Below, in pieces: positions 22,364-35,481 of a stretch of DNA of 64,000 nucleotides. Source of the DNA: Jaltomata sinuosa (taxonomy: Eukaryota > Streptophyta > Magnoliopsida > Solanales > Solanaceae); NCBI GenBank assembly GCA_003996215.1, contig QJPP01000031.1, positions 124,001-188,000 on the forward strand, written 5' to 3'. The position numbers and the translations under genes are program-made. The notes beneath the pieces are model-generated. The model saw only the letters and a program-made list of their open reading frames with translations. It made no database searches and had not been told where the DNA came from. The number at the start of each line of letters is the position of its first letter. Position 1 is the stretch's first letter.

Positions 22364-24145
22364 GTTGTTTGTTTTATTGTGGTGGACTATTATATGGGAT
22401 CCACATAGTTATTAGATGCTATAAGTATGTCCAATATGTGTCTAACTTATGGTAGTAATAAGAGAAGGTAATTGAAAAAAATCATAAGTACAAAGAGAAT
22501 CATATGAGTAAGTCGCTCGCCTAATAGCCGACATATTGCCGATATGTCTAGAATAAATTGTGGGCTGTTTGTAATAGTTGTACCACTTGATTTTATATAG
22601 ATTATCTACTGGTAGAAAAAGATATTGTCCACTAAAATTTCTCAAGCCTGAAACTGAGATATGTAAGGCTAAAACCTCCTTCGCTGCAAGGTACGACCCT
22701 ACATCACATGTTTCTCTACAAGAGTCTATATAGTTTATATAATTTATAGAGAATGGTATTCAGTTGTTATGTGTTCTACACTTCATAGTAATCACCACTC
22801 CATATCATATGTTCATTGTACGGAGCTAATTGTTATGAGTCAAAATGTTCACATAGTCGTCAAAGCTATATATGTGCCTTCATTTATATTCCATAAAACT
22901 CATATAATATATTTGTTAGATGTTTATATATATAATTTTCTTGTCATAGCATATTCATCATCTATACAGTAAATACATGTCCATATAATTCATTTGAAAT
23001 AGAAAAGTTTACTAGTTGATTCACTTAATCAGAGATTACCATCGGTTATCCAGAGTTCATAAATTATCATTCAGAGCTTACTATTGATACAATTGATTTC
23101 ATTTGAAATTAATCATTCAGAGGCCTTTAGAGCATCAGTTGTTGAAGTATAAATAATTGCTGGCAGGGGAAGGTCCGAGATATTATAATTACCTGACTCA
23201 CAACGCGATGCTACCTTGTGTACATGGCTTAGACCAAAGACCCTCAGAGTTAATCCTATGGTTGTACCAACCTATTATGGCTATATACCCTTAGAGTAGA
23301 GCCATATATAGTATACTTGCCTACGCACTAACCCTCATAGCTGAGCCTTTATGGCGTACCTTCAGAGATCATAGACTTATTAATCACATAGGAGATTTAA
23401 ATATAACAAAGTTTACATGCCTCTAATATGATATAAAGCCCCCAATGCTCTTTTATTCAGAGGCTATCATTTGTTCATTTGAAAGTACATAACTTATATG
23501 ATTCTATGGAGAATTATATCATTTAATCCCATATTAATAAAAAATTCAGAAGAAACTTGTACAATAATTTCAGAGTAATTCCATATAATTTATAATTTTA
23601 TAGGTTACTTCCTGGCACATGTAGATCTTAGTTGAGCACATTATTGATTCTTTCATTGTGTTATTTTATCTATACTTGATATTATGTTTGTCTTACATAC
23701 CAGTACATGTTATATATATACTGGCACCCCTATGGCATGAGGTGTTGCATTCTTTTAAATTCAGGACCAGGTACACAGAGTTGTATACCTCATCAGTAGG
23801 CACTATCATATATTAGCAGCGCAGTCTGTGAGCGCCATTTCCCCCTGGAGACAGTATAGAGATAGTACTCTCTTTTGTTGTGCATATTTACATAGTATGA
23901 GTATGACGAGGCCTTGTCCCGACCACTTGACAATTGCATAGATCCTTAATCTTTTAGAGGCTTCGTGAATACTATAGTACGATTGTTTTGTATCAGTTGG
24001 TCATATGTCATGGTATATACATGTATCATCCTTCTCTATTGTCTCTAGTACATAAATCTTTGATATATCAACTATCATAGATTATCTACATAGCATATAT
24101 ATATATATGGTACTTGTTTGTCCCATCCAGATTTGGCGCATGACA
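22364..24145 (+). mobile_element. right half of an older LTR-like sequence
   Basis: It continues the duplication broken at 6403. It is AT-rich with no open frame of interest. It contains phrases common in plant gypsy LTR bodies (CTTACATACCAGTACATG near 23692, CTGGCACCCCTATGGCATGAGG near 23721, GAGGCTTCGTGAATACTATAG near 23957) and stops near GGCGCATGACA (about 24145), which resembles an LTR 3' end. The element family was not identified. Confidence 0.4.
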
Positions 24146-24386
24146 TAACACCTTTATCGAGAACATCCCCAACATCAGATATAATATTTGCATGTCGGGG
24201 GTTTGATTCACCCTGACTAGAATTAGGACTACCAACACCAAACAACTATGATTCATCCCCAAAATATGAAAAATTTGGACCTGACATCACTGATGTGATA
24301 AACGCTTGTTCATCTACACCATCACCTGATGAATGATTAAAGTTAGTATAATCTAAAGGACTACGACCCCATCTTCAACTTTCTGC
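24118..24386 (-). pseudogene. unidentified coding-like fragment
   Basis: Read on the minus strand there are about 88 codons with a single internal TAG. They are rich in Ser, Gly and Asp (SPLDYTNFNHSSGDGVDEQ..., then GVGSPNSSQGESNPRH). No domain is recognised. It could be a remnant of a transposase N terminus or chance in old DNA. Confidence 0.25.
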
Positions 24387-24884
24387 ACAACGCTTACATC
24401 CCATACAAAAAATCATAATAAAAGCTCACAGGTAGACCACAAAAACAATAAAGTCTTGAGTGTTGGGTAAACTACAAAATAGCAAAAGCTTAAAAAAACA
24501 GGGAAAAAAAGTATGCACATACTCGATAATGGAGGTTATTTGATTGAGAAGAAAGAAGTGCTCTGCATTTTTTTCAATTTCAAACTCCCCGTGAATGGAG
24601 GATGAAGAAAATCATTGGAAAATACATGCACATCTAGGGCCCCACGTGAATAGGCTTCTTAACAAAAGAGGTCGCTTATGCACGCAATAGGGCTTCAAAG
24701 CTAAGTGGGGCACATGCGTAAATAGTTTTGGTCGTAGAGCTAGTTTGCAAAATTTGTTTGGGATGGGAGATATTCGAGTAATTACTTCTAAAATGGGTCT
24801 ATTTTGTGTATATTTTCTTAATTATTTTGTGAGTTGAAAACAAATTCTACTCGTTTCACAGAGTGGAGCTTGTTCCACTCTAAG
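24387..24884. other. no gene seen
   Basis: AT-rich DNA without a convincing frame on either strand. Confidence 0.4.
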
Positions 24885-24925
24885 TAGGTATATGTATATG
24901 TATATATATATATATATACTATATA
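24885..24925. repeat. TATATG/TA microsatellite
   Basis: GTATATGTATATG is followed by an uninterrupted TA run. It directly abuts the inferred 5' end of the Helitron, consistent with the AT target preference of Helitrons. Confidence 0.85.
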
Positions 24926-25441
24926 TCATATTATATTAAAAGTGAAAAATTTCAACCTTCAAAGTCGAATTACAATTTTACTCCTACAGTAAATTAAAAT
25001 ATAATAAAATATCTAATTAAATATTAAACAATAATAGTTTACCCTCCATTGAATCAAAACAAAATTCAATAGTAATATTTAAATCACATTAAGGGTGAGT
25101 GATTAAGAAGTTCATTAGTCCTATTTTAATGCTCCACCACCAATCATATCTATCTATCTAAATTATCCCATACATTTAATCAAGTTTCTTTTCAGTAATC
25201 TAAAAAAAATGAATTATTTAATATGTACGGATTCATCTAGGGAGAAGTTGAAAGGGTTCTTAATTTGTCAATTAATTAGTTGTTCATGAATTATTCGGCT
25301 AGCATTTCTAAAGAGTTTAAAATGTGTAACGGTTTACCCTAAAATCTTACCAGATTCATGATTTAATATGTAATGGAGTACTTGCTATTAATGCTTAAAA
25401 CTTAAAAGCCCAAGTTAGTCAAAGTTTTTTTCTTATAAATA

Positions 25442-27549
25442 TGTCACGCTCCGAGGCTACCTCCTTGACGTAACACAGGACCTGGGACCACAAGTGCCCC
25501 AAGCTAACCCTTGGTCATAGCATAACTCAGATAAATCAATAGATAAGCAAAAGCATAATAGGAATATTCGAAGTCAAATGTATGGCTAATCAAGTCAAAT
25601 AGGAATACAAAACCAAAAGGAGACTCGAATATTGTCTATGTCTGTAAAACCTCTAACTGTCATAAAGAGTTGCTAGGACAAGACCCCAGCTAACTCAAAA
25701 TCTGAAATGAAAGTATAACGATGGACGCTCTAACTCTAGTCCTCGAATAATGAGGACTCACCAATAATCAGCTGAATGTCTGGCGTATTCTAGCCACGAG
25801 TCCGAGGGCAGGTGCCTGAATCTACATCGTAAAAGAATGCAGCACAAAATACGTCAGTACTACAGGATGTACTGAACATATGAGATAAACAGGAATCTGA
25901 GATAAGCATGCTAAATAAACTTGTAAAGCTAAAATCATGCTACAAATGTAAAACTGAAATGCAAGAGACTCAATGCGATGCCAAAGCAAGATATACAAAT
26001 ATCATAGTAATCATAATAGTCCTGAAGTCTGAAGGAAAAGAGTCAATGCATATTAAAATCTCATATTGTTTCTGTGGGAGGTTCTCTAACTGACATAGAC
26101 CATGTGAGCTACATGAAATTCAATGTATACGCCCCATCAAAAGGACCCAATATACCTTGTCTGGGTATAAAGTCATAATTGTGGCGTGATCACTAAATCT
26201 GATGCCCAACTGAGGGGACTTAGAACCTACGGGGACACGTAGTTCTGGGACTAAGGGTATTCTCACCCTGTCCAACTCAATACTAAATACTACTCCCAAA
26301 ATAATACGTATAGCTCATATAATACTGATGCATATCTGGATGCAGAACTGATCATAACTAATGACATATCTAATATCAAATTTGTTCATAAAGCGTAGAG
26401 ACATATCTGATGTTATGCAAATTCATATCATCAGTTTTAAAGTTGTGCATGTTAATAATTCAAGATACCCCTTCTTTTTAAAAATCATAACCTGAAGAAT
26501 TATGCATGCACTTTCATAATTAAGAGACCATGTTAACTAAACATGCCAAATTTATACTTGAAATTATGCAATTTAAAAGAATCATGCTAGAATTCGTACT
26601 TGACATATGGGTTTTTGAAAATATACAAGAATCACAATTAAAATATGGGTAATGAATGTGAAATCATGAATTGAAACTTTAAATCAAAACCCATAATCTT
26701 TCCCCAATTTGGGTAAGAATCCTAATTTAGAAATCCATAAATTCAATTTAGAAAATTGGGGTTTTGGGCATAAGGGTGAAGGGATTCCCTTATTGAATAT
26801 CCACACACCTTGATTTTTGCTAACCCAACTGAAATTGAAAAGAAAAAGAGGATTGAACTTGGACCTTGAAACTTGGAGCTTGAGAGAGTTACTTTCCACT
26901 TTTGGTAGATGAATGAGGGAATGAGAAGGGACTTAGTCTAATAGGCTTAGAAATCATGCTAAGAATGGACAAAAAGACCTTACTTAGGAGTTAAAAGGGT
27001 GGATAATTATAAAAATACCCATGGAATTTAATTAAGAAAAAGATGTTAAAAAGGGCGGCTTCAGGAATTACGGATAGATTCCACGGGTCGTAGACTGAAC
27101 CACGACTTATGATTTCTGGCCAAATGATCATGCTGCAGAAGACTTTTTACAGGTCAATAGGATGGACCGTAGAACAAGATTACTGTCCGTAGACACAACT
27201 CGTCATTTTTGAAGGATTAGGCAGGCCTCTGATCAGGTTCCACGAGTCAACAGGACGGTCCATAGTTCAAACTACGGTCCGTAGACCTGATTCGTGGTTC
27301 CTGAGAATCCGTCAGCCTAGAGGTTAGGTTCCACGAGTGGACAGGATGACCCGTAGAGTGAACTACGGTACATAGAATCCACTCGTGGTTCTCAGACTAG
27401 AGGATGATCCTGTAGAAGGCAAATCACGACTCAGTTCCACGGCTCGTGGATCAAATCACGAACCGTGATTTGGACTCGCGATTTTTGGAAACTTGGAATT
27501 TTTCAGAGTTTTAAACTTAGAAAGCTGGTTAGTTTTTCAAAGTGTTATA
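25442..27549 (-). repeat. 3' LTR of chromovirus A
   Basis: In plus orientation it begins TGTCACGCTCCGAGG (the complement of an LTR end) and finishes GTGTTATA, a decayed form of GTGTTACA. It is 2108 bases long. Its palindrome zone (about 27075-27480) mixes CCACGAGTC with CTACGGTCCGTAG words. Confidence 0.9.
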
Positions 27550-27773
27550 ATAACTTCCTCTTGGGATCATTCATCCTCGAATGAAGACTAAACAAGGGAA
27601 AACTGAAGAGAAAACAGCCCAACCAGTCAACCACACATAAAATCTGAAGAACAAACATGAAACAACTTAAAACATGACTGGATCAATTTCGAAAAACATG
27701 CATGCATACTAAGATCATGAGCGGAACTGATGGAATAGAGTAGGATAGACATATTAATGAGGAAACTACTACC
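27550..27773 (-). other. purine tract and 3' spacer of chromovirus A
   Basis: On the minus strand CCCAAGAGGAAGTTA precedes the LTR and represents a slightly decayed polypurine tract. The rest is the usual noncoding spacer with the ATTCGAGGATGAATGATCC phrase. Confidence 0.65.
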
Positions 27774-30700
27774 TTAAGTGGAAACTGGATCGGAAGAAAA
27801 GAGATGAGGGTACTTGAATTTCATGGTTGTTTCTGCTTCCCAAGTAGCTCCCTCAACTAGCTGATTCCTCCAAAAGACCTTTACCAAAGCGACTTCTTTG
27901 TTTCTCAACCTCTGAACCTAACGATCAAGAATCTCTACGGGAACCTCCTTATAGGTAAGGCTATCCTTCACCCATATCCTCCAAGGGAATAATCAAGGTT
28001 GGATCACCAACACACTTCTTCAACAAGGAAACATGGAAAACTGGATGAACCGCTTTTAAATCCGTTGGCAACTCCAACTCATAAGCAATGCTACCAACTC
28101 TCCTCAGAATTTGATAAGGTCCTACAAAATGGGGACTAAGCTTCCCTTTCTTTCCAAATCTTATCACGCCCTTCATGGGTGACACCTTCAGAAAAACCCA
28201 ATCATAAACTTCAAATTCCAACTCCCTTCTCCTCATATCTGCATATGACTTATGTCGACTCTGAGCGGTCTTCAACCTTTATCTAATAAGTTGAACCTTT
28301 TCTATAGTTTCATGAAATGAATCATGACCAATCAAAGCTGCCTCACCTACTTCAAACCAATCAATAGGAGACCTATACCTCTGCCCATAAAGGGCCTCAT
28401 AAGGGGCCATATGGATGCTAGAATGAAAGTTGTTGTTGTAGAAAAACTCAATAAGAGGTAAGTGATCATCCCAACTACTCTTGAAATCAATCACACAAGC
28501 TCTCAACATATCCTCCAAAGTCTGAATAGTGTGTTCTGCCTGGCCGTCCATCTGTGGATGAAAAGTTGTGCTAAGCTTCACCTGAGTACCAAGACCTCTC
28601 TGAAATGATCTCCAAAACATGGATGTAAACTGAGTACTTCTATCTGAAATGATGGATAATGGAACACCATGCAATTGGACTATCTCACGGATGTAGAGTC
28701 TGGCATAATCCTTAGCTGAATCAGTAGTCTTGATAGCCAAGAAGTGGGCAAATTTGGTCATCCTGTCGATAATCACCCAAATATAATCGTGTTTCCTTCG
28801 AGTGCGAGGAAAACCTATAATGAAGTCCATATTAATCGCTTCCCACTTCCAAGTAGGAAGGTCAATATCCTGAGTCATGCCACTCGGTCGTTGATGCTCT
28901 ACCTTCACTTGCTGACAGTTGGGATATTTAGCCACAAAACCGGCTATGTCCCTCTTTATACCATTCCACCAATAGACTTCCTGTAAATCACAGTACATCT
29001 TGGTGGCACCAGGGTGAATAGAATATCTGGAACTAGGATCCTCAGTCAAAATCTGTTGTCTCAACCCATCTACATCTGGCACACACAGTCAACCCTGATA
29101 ACGAAGCACGCCATCTCCCCCTTGGGAGAAAACCTCAACCTTTTGTTGGAGGACTGCACCATTTAGCTGAAGCAAAATAGGATCATTGTCTTGCTTTGCC
29201 TTCACTTCAACTACCAAAGATGATTCAGAACTATTCTGAACAATAACACCACCTTTTATCAAGTCCATAAGGTAAACTTCCAACCGAGCAAGCCTATGAA
29301 CCTCCTTAACCAATTCCTTTTTTCCGTCTTCAACTGAAGACACACTACCCATACACAATCTACTAAGTGCATTCACCACAACATTGGCCTTACACGGATA
29401 GTAAAGCACACTCATATCATAATCCTTAAGAAGTTCAAGCCATCTCTTTTGACGCAGATTCAATTTCTTTTGAGAGAACACATACTAAAGACTCTTATGA
29501 TCGGTGAATACATCCACATGCACACCATACAAGTAATATCTCCAAATCTTCAAGGCAAAGACCACGGTTGCTAACTCAAGATCATGAGTAGGGTAGTTCT
29601 TCTCATGAATCTTAAGCTGCCTCAAAGCATAAGCAATCACCTTACCACGCTACATCAAAACACAACCCAAGCCAATTTTAGAAGCATCACAATACACAAC
29701 AAAGTCATCTGAACCCTCGGGTAGGGCAACACTGGCGTTGTGGTCAACCTAATCTTCAATTCTTGAAAGTTCCTCTCACAAAGGTCAGACCACTGAAACC
29801 TCACCTTCTATTGAGTTAATCGATTCAAAGGGGTAGCAATGGAAGAAAACCCCTCCATAAATCTCCTATAGTAACCAGCCAAACCCAAAAGGCTCCTAAT
29901 ATCAGACGGGGAAGTGGGTCTAGGCCAGTTCTTTACTGCCTCATTCTTTTGAGAATCAACTCGAATACCATCTCTAGTCACAATATGACCCAGAAAGGCA
30001 ACAGACTACATCCAAAACTCACACTTTCTAAACTTAGCAAATAATTGCTGATCCTTGAGAGTTTGCAACACAACTCTCAAATGGTCCGCATGCTCCTCCT
30101 CACTCTGACAGTAGATGAGAATATCATCAATGAAAACAATCACAAACATATCCAAACACTGTTTGAACACACAGTTCATCAAATCTATAAAGTCTACATG
30201 AGTATTTGTTAGACCAAAAGACATAACCACAAATTCATAATGACCATACCGAGTTCTGAAGGTTGTCTTTGGAATATCACACTCTTTAACACAAAGCTGA
30301 TGATAACCGGATCTAAGATCGATCTTGGAGAAGAAACTAGCACCCTAAAGCTAATCGAACAAGTCATCAATCCTAGGAATGGGATACTTATTTTTAATTG
30401 TGACCTTGTTCAACTGACGGTAGTCAATACACATCTTAAGGGAACCATCCTTCTTCTGCAGAAACAAAACTAGGGCACCCTATGGAGAAATGCTAGGCCT
30501 GATGAAACCCATATCAAGAAGATCCTTCAACTGATCCTTTAACTCTTTAAGTTCTGCAGGAGCCATTCTATATGTAGGAATAGAGATTGGATTCATATTT
30601 GGAAGAAGATCTATTCCAAAGTCGATCTCACACTCAAGAGGGACTCTGGGTAAATCTTTGGGAAATACTTCTGGGAAATCATTCACAATAGGAACATACT

Positions 30701-31200
30701 GAAGGGATGGGATTTTAGACTCCGTGTCCATAACCCCAACTATATGATAAAAAATAACCCTTAGAAATCATTTTCCTAACCTTAAGATAAGATATGAAAT
30801 GACCCTTCGAGGATAGAGGACTACCCTGCCACTCTAAGATAGGTTAATTTAGAAACTTGAAACTAACAACTCGAGTATGACAATCAACCAAGGAATAACA
30901 AGCGTACAACCAATCCATACCAATAATAACATCAAAATCAGTCATCTCCAACTCTACTAGATCCGCTGAAGTGACTCTATGAAGGACTAAGATAGGACAA
31001 TTTCAATAGATTCTTTTGGCTAGGACTGACTCACCAACAGAAGTAGAAACACAAAAGGGTTCTAAAACCAATTCAGGACAAATTTTGAATTTGCATGCTA
31101 CATAAGGGGTCACAAATGATAAGGGGGCACCGGGGTACAACAAAGCATACACATCGAGAGAGAAGACTTTCAATATACCAGTAACAACGTCTGATGAGCT
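27774..31200 (-). pseudogene. pol of chromovirus A
   Basis: Read right to left: protease remnant (about 31000-31150), RT, RNase H, integrase, and chromodomain ending at TAA 27774-27776. The RT catalytic pair is kept (FIDDILIYCQ, about 30123-30128). Integrase is open over 28279-29082 with INMDFIIGFP, IISDRSTQFTS and GQAEHT. However, the zinc-binding module reads KYPNC where relatives have KCPNC, so one Cys is lost. RNase H is around 29400-29740. Stops and small frame breaks (for example at 28278, 29089-29095 and 30010) make it a pseudogene. Confidence 0.9.
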
Positions 31201-32374
31201 CTCCTGGTCCTATCGAGAAGACATGGCATAAAGACGGTTCTAGCGTTGACTGCCAGAACTAGAAGCAGTGCCTGCTAGGCCGGTCGACCTTCTGATGCTG
31301 CTAGGGCAGGCTGAGTCCTACTACCACCATGTCCCTTCTTAGCTGAAGGGTAATCTTGAATCATGTGACCAACCTGACCACATCCATAACAACCCTCTCT
31401 GCCGGCTAGACACTCACCGGGATGATTCTTTCCACACTTAGTACAAATGGGGTAGGAAGGCCTCTTTGCACTACTCCCCTAATAATAAGAGCCCGCACCT
31501 CTACCAGACTGATCAAGATGAGGCCTGGAGTCTTAAGAAGGAGCACTAGTGGTAGAATGCATAGGTCCTGATGACCTCTTCTAAAAGGAAGATCGATGTC
31601 TGCCTCCGGACTTCTGATGACTAAATCCCGAACCCTCAGATCTGACTCTTTTGTTCTCCTTAGCCATCTCCCAAAGTTTGTCTCCCTCAATCTGGTGATC
31701 ATGATTCATAAGTCTGGAGATACTCATGTCACTCTACAGCATAGTAGATCTACACTCCTTCTTTACCAAATCTGAGACTCCATAGATATACTTGCTCATT
31801 TGATCATGTGGGTCAGCCACCATAGCCAGAGCATACCTGGAAAGCTGGGTGAACCTCAGCCCATACTCCTGCACTGCCATGGATCCATGTCTCAAGTTCA
31901 TAAACTCCTCGGACTTCGCTTGACTTAACTCCCTTGGGAAGAACCGGTCAAGAAAATCCCTCTCGAAACACTCCCAAGTCATAAGGACCACATCTCTAGC
32001 CCTAGCTTCCTTCCATTGCGTGAACCAGATATGAGCTACATCCTTGAGTTGATGAGATGCCAACTCGACACTATCAACACCAGCCACTTGCATCACATCA
32101 AAGATTTGCTTCACCTCATCGATAAAATTTAGTGGATCCTCACTCACTTTCGAACCCCAGAACTCAGGTGAGTTCATACGAATAAAATCACGAACTCGAG
32201 CCACTACCCCATCATGAGAGTGAACGGGGATAGGAGCCGCCTGGTTGGCCTGAGCAGCCATGGTATGGGTTAGCATATGGATAGCATTCCTGAACTTCTC
32301 ATTTGTGACCTCAGGGGCTGGAACTGGAGGAGCAGCATTCTGAGTGGCTCGTGCGGCATAGCACGTCGAGGCAT
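31201..32374 (-). pseudogene. gag of chromovirus A
   Basis: The ATG (32372-32374) opens ATGCCTCGACGTGCTATGCC as in the plus-strand family. About 15 codons later one base is missing (CCGCACGAG against CCTCACCGAG), so the main capsid frame 31734-32370 is out of phase with its start. Capsid phrases DPLNFIDEVKQIFDVMQ and MAVQEYGLRFTQLSRY are clear. The knuckle region near 31320-31460 retains CPAGREGCYGCGQVGHMIQD-like wording with frame breaks. Confidence 0.87.
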
Positions 32375-32565
32375 AATCTGAAATGTACAAGGAAAGGATT
32401 AGAGGGGTATTAGAGTTAAACTCTATAGCACGATATGATCATGAAAGAAGTAAAGTTTTTCTATGATATCTCATAGCTTCCCTCTCATAAGTGTGGTGAA
32501 CTTCACACACATGAAAGAAACCCTACTCGATGCGGCTTTTAGACATCCTAGGACTCTGAACCTGA

Positions 32566-32578
32566 GGCTCTGATACCA
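32566..32578 (-). other. primer binding site of chromovirus A
   Basis: Plus-strand GGCTCTGATACCA is the complement of TGGTATCAGAGCC, a perfect match to the 3' end of initiator tRNA-Met, four bases inside the 5' LTR. Confidence 0.88.
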
Positions 32579-32582
32579 AGTT

Positions 32583-33116
32583 TATCACGCCCCAAGGCTA
32601 CCCCTTTGACGTAATATGGGACCTGGGACCACAAGTTCCCCAAGCTAACCCTTAGTCATAGCATAACTCAGATAAATCAATAGATAACCGGAAACATAAT
32701 AGGAAGATTCGAATTCAAATGTATAGCTAATCAAGTCAAATAGGAAGACAAAACCAAAAGGAGACTCGAATATTATTTATGTCTGAAAAGCGTCTAACTG
32801 TCATAAAGAGTTGCTGGGATAAGACTCCAGCTAACTCAAAATCTGAAATGAAAGCATAAAGATGGACGCTCTAATTCTAGTCCTCGAATAATGAGGACTC
32901 ACCAATAATCAACTAAATGTCTGGCGCAGTCTAGCCACGAGTCTGAGGGCAGGTGCCTGAATCTGCATCGTAAAAAGATGCAGTGCAAAATGCATCAGTA
33001 CTATAGGATGTACTAAATATATAAGATAAACAAGAATCTGAGATAAGCATGCTAAATAAACTTGTAAAGCTGAAATCATGCTATAAGTGTAAAACTGAAA
33101 TGCAAGAGACACAATG
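32583..33116 (-). repeat. 5' LTR of chromovirus A, first piece
   Basis: It starts TATCACGCCCCAAGG and matches the first 530 bases of the 3' LTR at 25442. It breaks at CACAATG, where element B entered. The last five bases, CAATG (33112-33116), are one copy of the target duplication of B. Confidence 0.93.
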
Positions 33117-35352
33117 TGTCATGACCCGAGACTAGGCCCCGGACGTAATGGGAAACGCAGACCAAAGAGGCCTGAGTCAACCCCTTAGCATTCATCATAC
33201 GCATAAGTATAAAAGATTAGCGAAAGCAGGCCCATTATAAAATAAATCCAACTGTATAAATGGACTAACAATTGCCTTACTAATACCAGTCTACAAAGCC
33301 TCTAACATCAAGAATAAACTCCTAAGTCGGGATATGGCCCCGACGATACCATAAACTGAAATTGAGTTCTCAAACTAACTAATAAGGAGAAACATATGCC
33401 TTCCAAAAGTATGGAGGGATCACCACTTGCTTATCGAAATCCCTAAGGTCTTAGTGCTGCACGAAACCACGAGCATAGGTGTTAGAACCTACATCATGAA
33501 ATGATGCAGCATCCGAAGACAGTCAGTACGGCAAGTACTGGCATGCAACCCAGGGAAAGGGATATCACAATTTATAAAGCAAGTCATAAAACATAATCAT
33601 AGATCATAAACATTGAAGATGAGACAATTTCCAAATCGACAAGTATTACCAATTTCATAGATATATTACTTATGTACTAGATGGTATTACCGATATTTAT
33701 TTCACCGCGAGCTATGTGGGTCCGACCATAACTCAGTCGGAAGAGCCTCCAATCCAAGTTGCCGCAAGGATCGGAGCGTCATATTATTATCACCTCGTAA
33801 CTGCATACAGCTGAACAAATCAAGCGTACAGTAGAGATATCCATTTGACTCAGAGGGAATAGCCCCGTTCAACTCATACCCGTGTCGGCATAACACGGTT
33901 TGAGGTATGGAACCCCATTCGACTCATACCTTCTCGGTTAACCATCTAATCCTCTTAAGCCCATATTTTAACTCTTTAAACCTTTAACAAATCATTTGTT
34001 TTGGGACCCATTACATTAGTATGGAATACGTGAGTTGGTACTATTATACCAAGACTTACAAGTCGCACTTACCGTATTATGCCTTTATCATTCAAATACC
34101 AATAGTCCCGTATTTAAGGATCTTTTAACTCATTTAACAACTAAATCCCTCAAGGTTTTAATTCCATTCATTATAAAACAATCATTTCAAAACCAAGGGA
34201 GTTAAGAAGATCCACCTATTCCCGTTAAAACTTAATTACTTAGGTAATAAACAATTTTCATAGTAATCATTTCTCAAGGCTTCAAATCTATCCCAAATTC
34301 ACAAATCCGTAATTAAAGTCACGCTTCAAATTATAACTTCGACGTAGTAATTAAATGTAGATGATTTCATAGATAAAACATTCAAAAGTTCAAGCAATTC
34401 TCTTTCTTTGAAAACCCTTCAACCATTGTTGTATAATACTAGCATAGATTTTGTAGTAAGTAGGAGAAAATGCAATCCTTAAGAGTATAGTTGAAATGGG
34501 ATCGTTCAACATACCTTTTGACGAAGAACGCGTATGAAACTCTTGAGTTTTTCCTTAGGACTTAGAACCCTAGGCACCTTTGCTTCAACAACTTAGAGAG
34601 GAGAAGTAACGCTCATTCTTTTGATTTTAATCTTGCCTTAGGAGGTTTAGAATAAGTGGGGATGAATCTTGGATGAGGAAAGGACCAAAACACTCTCAAA
34701 TAGCTTAAAAAAGGAAATTCCCGCAACAACACCCTAGGGTCCTATTTATAGGGAATTCTAATAAAAATCCGAATTGGATTAAGAAGGAAAACGCGTCAGA
34801 AAATGGTCGCCAAAACGATCCATTTTGGCCACAAATGGACCGTTTTCGAGGGAGTTTTAACTTTCAAAAAAATTGAGTTTCTACCTCCTAAAATGGTCTA
34901 AAAAATGGACCGTTGTCTCAGAAAATGGTCCGTTTTCCTTTCCATTTTAACTCCCAACATTCGACGGTCTTCTGGATAGACAGACGTCTTCTCGGTAAAC
35001 TGATCATAACTTTTTACTCCGGACTCGTATTAATACTCGGTCAGTGGAGTTGGAAAGAAGACTCAAAGAATTTTAATTTGGTGGGTCATAGGCCACCTAA
35101 CTCTTTATATTCTAGGATAAATTATCGTTTGAAGATAACCCAAGTTAGAAAGTTATACGAAAACTTAGTCGGTAGAGGAGCTTTTAACTTAACTTGAGTT
35201 AGAGGTTTCTTAAGACCTTAATTAACGCCCAACACTCTTCCCACACATAGTGATTGACCATAACACATAGTTACAAGGAAATATTTTTGGGTTCAGGTCT
35301 AATTACACGCGAAAATAATTGAAATCCTCGCTTGAAAGTTTGGGGTGTTACA
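33117..35352 (-). repeat. 3' LTR of chromovirus B
   Basis: In plus orientation it runs from TGTCATGACCCGAGACTAGG to GGGGTGTTACA, 2236 bases. Near 34795-34945 it holds its own palindrome zone built from AAAACGGTCCGTTTT-like words, different from the CCACGAGTCGTGG word of the other families. Confidence 0.93.
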
Positions 35353-35481
35353 ATATCCCCCCCTTGGGATCATTCATCCCCGAATGATGATCAAGGACAC
35401 TTTTAGTATGACATAGGCATGCGAAAGAGACGGTACGGAATAACATACAAAGGAATTGGAAATAAGTTATGCATAAGTACC
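35353..35481 (-). other. polypurine tract and 3' spacer of chromovirus B
   Basis: On the minus strand CCCAAGGGGGGGATAT directly precedes the LTR, a well preserved polypurine tract. It follows the usual ATTCGGGGATGAATGATCC phrase. Confidence 0.85.
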
